DNA of 64,000 nucleotides. Origin: J095 sp964517605 (GTDB lineage: Bacteria > Chloroflexota > Anaerolineae > 4572-78 > J111). Location: positions 1-64,000 of the forward strand of contig CAZFCE010000009.1 in NCBI GenBank assembly GCA_964517605.1, read 5' to 3'. Made by a program: the position numbers and the translations under genes. Of this stretch, positions 59,119 through 64,000 are shown one piece after another (within the stretch, counting starts at the first letter, position 1; each line of letters opens with the position of its first letter). Below the pieces are notes generated by a model that did no database searches, was not told where the DNA came from, and saw only the letters and a list, made by a program, of their open reading frames with translations.

Positions 59119-59155
59119 GCCATCGGCTTTTGTTTTTAGCAGAAAGGACACCCAA

Positions 59156-59746
59156 ATGGCCCATCTCCCCACCGATGCCGAGGCTCAGGAGCGGCGGGTA
59201 AAAGTGCGGCAGGCCAACCAAAAAAAGGGGCTGGTTATGGTGAATACCGGCAACGGCAAAGGTAAAACCACCGCTGCGCTGGGGTTAATGACTCGCGCCT
59301 GGGGCCGCAACATGCGGGTTTGCGTCATCCAGTTTATTAAAAACGAGAACGCTCGCTACGGCGAAATCAAAGCCGCCGAGAGAATGGGCGGCATTGACTG
59401 GATTTGCAGCGGCGACGGCTTTACCTGGGCCAGCAAAAACATCACCGAGACCGAAGCCCTGGCCAGGCACGGCTGGAAAATCGCTCAGGAACGCATTGCC
59501 GGCGGCAATTATGATTTGGTTATTCTGGATGAATTTACCTACGCCCTTACCTACAACTGGCTCAACACCGAAACCGTCATCGAATGGCTCAAGGCCAACA
59601 AGCCGGCCATGCTGCATGTGGTTATTACCGGGCGCAACGCTCCCGCCGCGCTCGTAGAATACGCCGATCTGGTCACTGAAATGCGGCAAATCAAGCACCC
59701 CTTCAGCGATCAGGGCATCAAGGCGCAACCCGGCATTGAGTATTAA
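59156..59746 (+). CDS. cobO: Corrinoid (cob(I)alamin) adenosyltransferase, CobA/BtuR type
   Basis: A 196-aa enzyme that transfers the adenosyl group of ATP to the cobalt of a corrinoid, giving adenosylcobalamin. The inverted-orientation P-loop VNTGNGKGKTTAALGL lies near residue 29; VCVIQFIKNE near 61, VILDEFTYALTYNWL near 123 and ITGRNAPAALVEYADLVTEMRQIKHPF near 155 follow the family pattern. ATG 59156 is preferred to the open frame from 59117. It may supply the cofactor for B12 enzymes elsewhere; the B12 radical SAM enzymes in this window would use methyl- or other cobalamin forms. Confidence 0.92.
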   Translation: MAHLPTDAEAQERRVKVRQANQKKGLVMVNTGNGKGKTTAALGLMTRAWGRNMRVCVIQFIKNENARYGEIKAAERMGGIDWICSGDGFTWASKNITETEALARHGWKIAQERIAGGNYDLVILDEFTYALTYNWLNTETVIEWLKANKPAMLHVVITGRNAPAALVEYADLVTEMRQIKHPFSDQGIKAQPGIEY

Positions 59747-59840
59747 CGCCGCGCTAAAACCTGTGGGATAACACAAATTCCGCCTTTGGCCGGAATTTGT
59801 GGCGTCAAAAAAATTATTCAATGAGGAGACCCAGAACACT

Positions 59841-61286
59841 ATGCTAATTAAACTATCAAACGGCCAGGAAATTCCCATAGAAATGCACAAAATCAAAATT
59901 GTGCAAAAAACCAGTTTGCCGCCAATTGGGCAACGGTTAGAGGCGATGGCAGGTGCCGGTTACAACACCTTCCTGCTCCGCACCCGCGATGTCTTTCTGG
60001 ATATGCTGACCGACAGCGGCACCAACGCCATGAGCGACAATCAGCTTTCGGCGATGATGGTCGCCGACGATGCCTACGCTGGGAGCGAGAGCTTTTACAA
60101 ACTGGCCGATGCCGTGCGCGAGGTGTTTGGGTTTCAATACACCCTGCCGGTGCACCAGGGCCGCGCCGCCGAACACCTGCTGGCCAAAGTATTTGTAAAA
60201 CCCGGCGATGTGGTGCCCATGAACTACCACTTTACCACCACCCGGGCGCACTTTGAACTGATGGGCGGCACCGTGCTGGAAATTTATGGCGACGAAGCCA
60301 TGCAAACCCAAAGCTCGGACCCGTTCAAAGGCAATATTGACCCGCAAAAATTTAAAGACGTTATTGCCAAATACGGCGCTGAAAAAATTTCGTTTGTGCG
60401 TATGGAAGCTACCACCAACCTGATTGGCGGGCAGCCCTTCTCGCTGGACAACCTGCGCCAGGTCAAAGAAATTGCGGCGGCCCACAATATCATGCTGGTG
60501 TACGATGGCAGCCTCATTGCCGAAAATGCCTACTTCATCCAGCAACGCGAACCCGGCTACGCGCAAAAATCCATTCAGGAAATTCTGCACGAAGTGTTGG
60601 CTCTGGTTGATGTCTTTTATATGTCCGGGCGCAAATGCGCCGGCGTGCGTGGTGGTTTGATTGCCACCAACAGCCTGGAATACTACACCCGCATGCTCGA
60701 ATGGCTGCCCGTGTACGAAGGCTTTGCCACCTACGGCGGCATGTCCACCAAAGAAGTTGAAGCCATGGCCGTGGGTTTGCGCGAAATGACCGACAACGCC
60801 GTAGCCAGTTCTGCCGCCGACTTTGTGAAATATTTTGTGGAACGGCTCGATGCCGCCGGCGTGCCGGTAGTTACCCCGGCGGGCGGCCTGGCCTGCCACG
60901 TTGACGCCCGCCGCTTTTTGCCGCACATCCCCTCGCTGGAATACCCGGCTGGGGCTATGGCCGCGGCCATTTACCTGGCTTCGGGCATTCGCAGTATGGA
61001 ACGCGGCACCGTTTCTACCGACCGCGACAAAGACGGCAACGAAATGGCCTCGGATTTGGAACTGGCCCGGCTGGCCGTGCCGCGCCGCGTGTACACCATG
61101 TCGCACATTGAATACGCGGTTGACCGGTTGGTTTGGCTTTACGAACACCGCAATCTGGTAAAGGGCCTTAAATTTGTGCAGGAGCCGCCCGTGCTGCGCT
61201 TCTTCTTTGGCCGGATGGACGCTCTGGACAATTGGGGAGCCAAACTGGCCGAAGCGTTCCGGGCCGATTTTGGGCCAAACGTTTAA
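59841..61286 (+). CDS. Tryptophanase-like beta-eliminating lyase (PLP)
   Basis: A 481-aa PLP enzyme of the tryptophanase/tyrosine phenol-lyase family, which splits an amino acid to pyruvate, ammonia and a leaving group. Shared blocks: DVFLDMLTDSGTNAMS near residue 46, HQGRAAEHLLAKVF near 100, TNLIGGQPFSLDNL near 185, AENAYFIQQREPGY near 225, EGFATYGGMSTKEVEAMAVGL near 290. The PLP-Lys is in YMSGRKCAGVRGG near 262, where E. coli TnaA has MSAKKDAMVPMGG; the following Asp is a Cys and one residue is missing. The Arg of DSARF is replaced (DGSLI). The substrate may differ from tryptophan. AGGAGA precedes ATG 59841; the frame opens at 59799. Confidence 0.85.
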   Translation: MLIKLSNGQEIPIEMHKIKIVQKTSLPPIGQRLEAMAGAGYNTFLLRTRDVFLDMLTDSGTNAMSDNQLSAMMVADDAYAGSESFYKLADAVREVFGFQYTLPVHQGRAAEHLLAKVFVKPGDVVPMNYHFTTTRAHFELMGGTVLEIYGDEAMQTQSSDPFKGNIDPQKFKDVIAKYGAEKISFVRMEATTNLIGGQPFSLDNLRQVKEIAAAHNIMLVYDGSLIAENAYFIQQREPGYAQKSIQEILHEVLALVDVFYMSGRKCAGVRGGLIATNSLEYYTRMLEWLPVYEGFATYGGMSTKEVEAMAVGLREMTDNAVASSAADFVKYFVERLDAAGVPVVTPAGGLACHVDARRFLPHIPSLEYPAGAMAAAIYLASGIRSMERGTVSTDRDKDGNEMASDLELARLAVPRRVYTMSHIEYAVDRLVWLYEHRNLVKGLKFVQEPPVLRFFFGRMDALDNWGAKLAEAFRADFGPNV

Positions 61287-61330
61287 TCGCGCTCCGGCTG
61301 TTGCTGTTGTAGCCTTGTAACCCTGTTTTG

Positions 61331-61362
61331 CCCCCTCTTACGCTGTAAGAGGGGGATTTTTT
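61331..61362 (+). terminator. Strong Rho-independent terminator
   Basis: CCCCCTCTTAC (61331-61341), loop GCT, GTAAGAGGGGG (61345-61355), then ATTTTTT. It isolates the M-box unit from the lyase gene. Confidence 0.92.
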
Positions 61363-61387
61363 GGCCTAAATTGGCTATAAAAAAACC

Positions 61388-61416
61388 TTGACATTGTGTA
61401 CCGGCAGGGTTATAAT
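61388..61416 (+). promoter_or_regulatory. Perfect consensus promoter of the M-box unit
   Basis: TTGACA (61388-61393), exactly 17 bases, TATAAT (61411-61416). Transcription should start near 61423, just before the riboswitch. Confidence 0.88.
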
Positions 61417-61431
61417 CAGCCGCGTAAAAAG

Positions 61432-61557
61432 AAGACCTCGTTAGGTGAGGTGGCTGCGCCAACCCCAGGCTGGTTCCACCCCGGAGCCGCCGCAAAGCCA
61501 ACGCTGAAGATTTGGTTTTTCAGGCGTCGCAGTGCCAAACTCAACCAGGGAGGTAAC
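61432..61557 (+). promoter_or_regulatory. M-box (ykoK-type) Mg2+ riboswitch aptamer
   Basis: The 5' part holds the highly conserved CGTTAGGTGAGG (61440-61451), and the 3' part GCAGTGCCAAACTC (61530-61543) corresponds to the GUGCUAAAGCUC region of the class. The closing helix is ACCTC (61435-61439) with GAGGT (61550-61554). GGGAGG (61548-61553) can instead pair with CCTCCC (61605-61610), which breaks the terminator stem. With Mg2+ bound the closing helix forms and transcription stops; at low Mg2+ the genes for the MgtE_N/CBS protein and the transporter would be read. Confidence 0.85.
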
Positions 61558-61605
61558 CGGTAAGCAACTGTTGCCGGAATATATTTGAGTATTTTCTTAA
61601 ATGGC

Positions 61606-61634
61606 CTCCCCTGAGAACTAATGGGGAGTTTTTT
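61606..61634 (+). terminator. Riboswitch-controlled terminator
   Basis: CTCCCC (61606-61611) pairs with GGGGAG (61623-61628), followed by six T. Its 5' strand overlaps the antiterminator target at 61605-61610. Confidence 0.88.
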
Positions 61635-61705
61635 GCCGCCGGGTGACGGCCCATCAAATTTGGGCCAAATTGAAACAACCCGGATGTATGAAAGGGGGTG
61701 ATTGC

Positions 61706-61861
61706 GTGGACGCAGGTCGTAGTACGGATAGCTGGATACGCCACAATGGGCTAAGAGTTTGGATTAACCGGATTGATTTTGCTTTTAACAAAAAAGGTTT
61801 GCTGCCGCGCACTCATCTTTGGGATATTGGGTTGCGTCTATTTGCAGTTGCCTTGTTGTAA
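61706..61861 (+). CDS. Possible 51-aa leader peptide between riboswitch and target genes
   Basis: A short frame starting with GTG behind an unusually strong AAAGGGGGTG (61691-61700, 5-base spacing). The 51 residues are basic and aromatic (NGLRVWINRIDFAF near the middle) and end in a hydrophobic stretch (GLRLFAVALL). It has no known homolog that I recognise. It lies between the riboswitch terminator and a second strong terminator, so it could be a translated leader acting on the latter. It may also be a chance frame. Confidence 0.35.
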   Translation: MDAGRSTDSWIRHNGLRVWINRIDFAFNKKGLLPRTHLWDIGLRLFAVALL

Positions 61862-61887
61862 CTCCTCCTTTCACCGGCTTTATCGTT

Positions 61888-61926
61888 AAAAAACCGCCTC
61901 TTAGTCATTGCTGAGGCGGTTTTTTT
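61888..61926 (+). terminator. Second strong terminator upstream of the transporter genes
   Basis: AAACCGCCTC (61891-61900) pairs with GAGGCGGTTT (61913-61922), preceded by A and followed by a T run to 61926. It stands between the riboswitch and the genes it should control. Confidence 0.88.
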
Positions 61927-61986
61927 GTCCGGTTGCCGAGCCGGATACCGTCTGCTTCCTCAATTGATTAAGCTCACCCGGACCGT

Positions 61987-62016
61987 TTGATAGTAAAACC
62001 CCAGTGTTAATTTTAT
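61987..62016 (+). promoter_or_regulatory. Weak promoter candidate before the MgtE_N/CBS gene
   Basis: TTGATA (61987-61992), an 18-base spacer and TTTTAT (62011-62016). If real, the genes would have expression independent of the riboswitch. Confidence 0.3.
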
Positions 62017-62055
62017 ATTTTTGGCGCATGCATAGTGTCTGAACAGGAGGCGGTG

Positions 62056-63318
62056 ATGGCTTTTTTTAGCGAATTAGTTGGCAAAATTGTCACCGATGTA
62101 GATGGCAAACGAGTAGGGGTGCTGAAGGACCTGGTTGTTAAATTTTTGCATGAACTTCACCACCCGGTAGTAGAAGCAATCATAATTGATCATAAAGGAA
62201 AGCAAGTAATTATCCCGTTTTCGGCGGTGGTGGTGTTATTTTCGGCAGCCATCCCCTTAAATTGTCATCTTGAAGATATAGAACCCTACGTTCCCGGCGC
62301 AGAAGATATTCTGCTGGGAGAAAATGTGCTGGACAAACAAATCATTGACATCAACGGCATGCGCGTTGTCCGGGTAAACGACCTGGAGTTGGTGCGCGTA
62401 AACGGCAACGTTTATGTAAGCAATGTAGATGTGAGCGGGCTGGGAATTTTGCGCCGGGTTGGCCTGGCCCAAACCGCCCAAAACATTGCCTCGTTCTTTC
62501 AGCGCGAGCCGGCCAAAAATCTCATTTCGTGGGAAGATATTGAGCTGTTGATGCACGATGAGTTTATGCGCCTGAAAGTGCCCACAGAAAAACTGGCCGA
62601 GCTTCACCCGGCGGACATTGCCGAAATCATCAGCGATTTGAACCGCGCCGAAGGCCGGCAATTCCTTGATACCCTGGATGTTAGACAACTGGCCGAAGCG
62701 CTGGAAGAAGTGGAGCCGGACTTTCAGGCCAGCCTGGTAAAAAACATGTCCGACGAAAAGGTGGCCGACGTGCTGGAAGAGATGTCGCCCGACGAAGCGG
62801 CGGACTTGCTGGCCGAACTGCCCTCGGAACGCAGTGAAGATTTGCTGGAGTTGATGGAAGAAGAAGACGCCGCCGAAGTGCGCAAGCTGCTGGCTTACCC
62901 CGAAGATTGCGCCGGCGGGATTATGACCACCGAATTCGCCTCGGTGCCGCCGCATTTAACCGCCGAACAAGCCATTCAAATGCTGCGCGAAACCGCCGAT
63001 GAAGCCGAAACCATTTTTTATGTGTACGTTACCAACGTTGAAAATGAACTACTGGGCGTTTTCTCGCTCAGCGACCTGGTGCTGGCGCAACCCGACACGC
63101 CGGTGACTAAATTTATGCACAAACGGGCCGTCAGGGTTAACCTGCTGGACGATCAGGACAAAGTAGCCCAAATGATTGCCAAATATAATTTGCTGGCTAT
63201 TCCGGTGGTGGATGATAAAAACACGTTGCACGGCATTGTCACCGCCGACGACGCGCTTGACAAGATTATCCCCACGGCCTGGAAAAAACGCCTGCCGCGC
63301 CTGTATTTAACCAACTAA
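62056..63318 (+). CDS. PRC-barrel, MgtE_N and CBS-domain protein, magnesium-associated
   Basis: A 420-aa soluble protein. The N-terminal half has two PRC-barrel-like units (GKIVTDVDGKRVGVLKDLV at 9-27; DKQIIDINGMRVVRVNDLELV near 95). The MgtE_N helical domain follows (about 180-275: LHPADIAEIISDLN, EEMSPDEAADLLAELPSERSEDLLELM), then two CBS domains (about 285-410) with MTTEFASVPPHLTAEQAI and VVDDKNTLHGIVTADDAL. No MgtE membrane domain is present, so it acts as a separate Mg2+-sensing regulatory subunit, probably of the transporter encoded next. AGGAGG sets ATG 62056 over the upstream GTG at 62035. It follows an M-box switch. Confidence 0.9.
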   Translation: MAFFSELVGKIVTDVDGKRVGVLKDLVVKFLHELHHPVVEAIIIDHKGKQVIIPFSAVVVLFSAAIPLNCHLEDIEPYVPGAEDILLGENVLDKQIIDINGMRVVRVNDLELVRVNGNVYVSNVDVSGLGILRRVGLAQTAQNIASFFQREPAKNLISWEDIELLMHDEFMRLKVPTEKLAELHPADIAEIISDLNRAEGRQFLDTLDVRQLAEALEEVEPDFQASLVKNMSDEKVADVLEEMSPDEAADLLAELPSERSEDLLELMEEEDAAEVRKLLAYPEDCAGGIMTTEFASVPPHLTAEQAIQMLRETADEAETIFYVYVTNVENELLGVFSLSDLVLAQPDTPVTKFMHKRAVRVNLLDDQDKVAQMIAKYNLLAIPVVDDKNTLHGIVTADDALDKIIPTAWKKRLPRLYLTN

Positions 63319-63340
63319 ACCGGAAAGGAGCTAACCCGCG

Positions 63341-64000
63341 ATGAAAGCCTCAACCTTGTTCAAAAAAAATATCTGGTTAAGTTCAACCTTTGTCCGGCGA
63401 TTGGTACTTTTCCTGTCGGTGTTTGGGCCGGCTACAATTACTGCCATGGCCGATAACGACGCCGGCGGCGTGGCCACCTACTCCATTGCCGGGGCGGTTT
63501 TGGGCTACCCCATCCTCTTTCCGCTGGTAATTATCACCGTGCTGCTGGGTGTTACCCAGGAGATGGGCATGCGGCTGGCCATCATTACTCGGCGCGGCCT
63601 GGGCGATTTAATCCGGGAGAAATTTGGGGTTAAAGTTTCGCTGCTGATTTTTACCAGCCTGCTGATAGCCAATATGGGCACCATCATCACCGAATTGGCG
63701 GCGGTAAAAACCACCAGCGCCATGTTAAATTTACCGGCCATCCCCATGGTGATTCTAATTGTGCTGATTTCTTTTGTGTTTATCACCAAAGGAAGTTACA
63801 AGCTCACCCAGAATATTATGCTGCTATCCAGCCTGTTCTTCCTGACCTACATTTTTTCGGCGTTTATGGCCAAACCAAACTGGGGGCTGGCGTTGAGCAA
63901 CCTGGCTTATCCGCATGGCGTTGATTTTACCCCGGATTATCTAAAAAACTACCTGTTAATTGGGATGGGCGTGCTGGGCACGACCATTACGCCGTGGGGC
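63341..64000 (+). CDS. NRAMP-related divalent metal transporter, 3' end beyond window
   Basis: At least 220 aa of a membrane protein of the NRAMP fold, with AAGGAG 11 bases before the ATG. Helix 1 reads GPATITAMADNDAGGVATYS where Mn2+/Fe2+ transporters carry DPGN. The position of the helix 6 MPH motif reads GTTITPWG at the window end. Both metal-binding helices thus lack the transition-metal signature, as in the NRAMP-related Mg2+ transporters. The M-box upstream and the MgtE_N/CBS partner 22 bases before it support Mg2+ as the substrate. The last part of the gene, with helices 6 to 11, is not in the window. Confidence 0.88.
   Translation, partial: MKASTLFKKNIWLSSTFVRRLVLFLSVFGPATITAMADNDAGGVATYSIAGAVLGYPILFPLVIITVLLGVTQEMGMRLAIITRRGLGDLIREKFGVKVSLLIFTSLLIANMGTIITELAAVKTTSAMLNLPAIPMVILIVLISFVFITKGSYKLTQNIMLLSSLFFLTYIFSAFMAKPNWGLALSNLAYPHGVDFTPDYLKNYLLIGMGVLGTTITPWG

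Noticed and set aside
58958..59155. Cobalamin riboswitch before the corrinoid adenosyltransferase
   Set aside because: No B12-box or conserved aptamer core was found, only a simple hairpin at 59092-59118.
59937..61148. 403-aa open frame on the minus strand
   Set aside because: It lies wholly inside the tryptophanase-like gene in the antisense frame; composition (His, Gly, Val, Phe) is that of antisense reading of GC-rich codons.

Overview
The window looks like a chromosomal stretch from a Chloroflexota bacterium, probably of the Anaerolineae or a related class. This is inferred from the protein families: P/T-rich linkers of the TPTAT and TDTPVP type, FHA and zinc-ribbon proteins carrying PD40 propellers, GAF-SpoIIE phosphatases, nucleoside ABC operons and B12-type radical SAM enzymes. 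Base composition is moderately high in GC. No phage, plasmid, IS transposase, CRISPR array or rRNA was seen. The tRNA genes do not encode CCA.

Layout. 1-0.9 kb: tRNA-Asp (cut by the window edge), tRNA-Gln and an IscA/ErpA-type Fe-S carrier. 0.9-12.1 kb: four cobalamin-binding-domain radical SAM enzymes, one SPASM-like radical SAM enzyme, a methylmalonyl-CoA decarboxylase (ScpB), a 68-aa coupled protein and an FHA-PD40 membrane protein. 12.3-29.4 kb: a long same-strand nucleoside and pseudouridine uptake and salvage locus (ribokinase, two nucleoside hydrolases, BMP-type ABC transporter, ADP-ribosylglycohydrolase, deaminase-type amidohydrolase, PsuK/PsuG and further PfkB kinases, plus a GAF-SpoIIE phosphatase). 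29.4-33.5 kb: three tRNAs, then a zinc-ribbon/TPR/PD40 protein and a DUF5107 lipoprotein, all on the minus strand. 33.6-40.6 kb: housekeeping genes (HolB, RicT, SbcD, Dcd, pyruvate kinase) and small unknowns. 40.7-52.1 kb: a minus-strand signalling region with a frameshifted histidine kinase, a CheB-CheR-PAS fusion, a hybrid kinase, an Fe-type alcohol dehydrogenase, two small proteins, an orphan OmpR-type regulator and a regulator/kinase pair. 52.4-61.3 kb: DUF4405 membrane protein, YhhQ, Era, GalK, a receiver-PAS-adenylate cyclase, a rhodanese lipoprotein, corrinoid adenosyltransferase and a tryptophanase-like lyase. 61.4-64 kb: an M-box-type Mg2+ riboswitch with its terminator, upstream of a PRC/MgtE_N/CBS protein and an NRAMP-related transporter cut by the window end.

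How it fits together. The B12 radical SAM enzymes and the corrinoid adenosyltransferase point to a cobalamin-dependent life style. The 12-29 kb locus can import nucleosides and split them into base and sugar, then phosphorylate or deaminate the products. The signalling region carries the clearest regulatory DNA: two sets of TTWAMA-like direct repeats with an exact 11-bp period (Pho-box style), one before the orphan response regulator and one before the two small genes just downstream. A small family of palindromic repeats sharing the core AAGTGACCGGCACTT or its complement, and two unrelated long imperfect palindromes, lie in the intergenic gaps. The most notable signals are the complete M-box switch, the two 11-bp repeat arrays, the G14 tract that breaks a kinase, and the radical SAM/ScpB cluster, whose product I cannot name.
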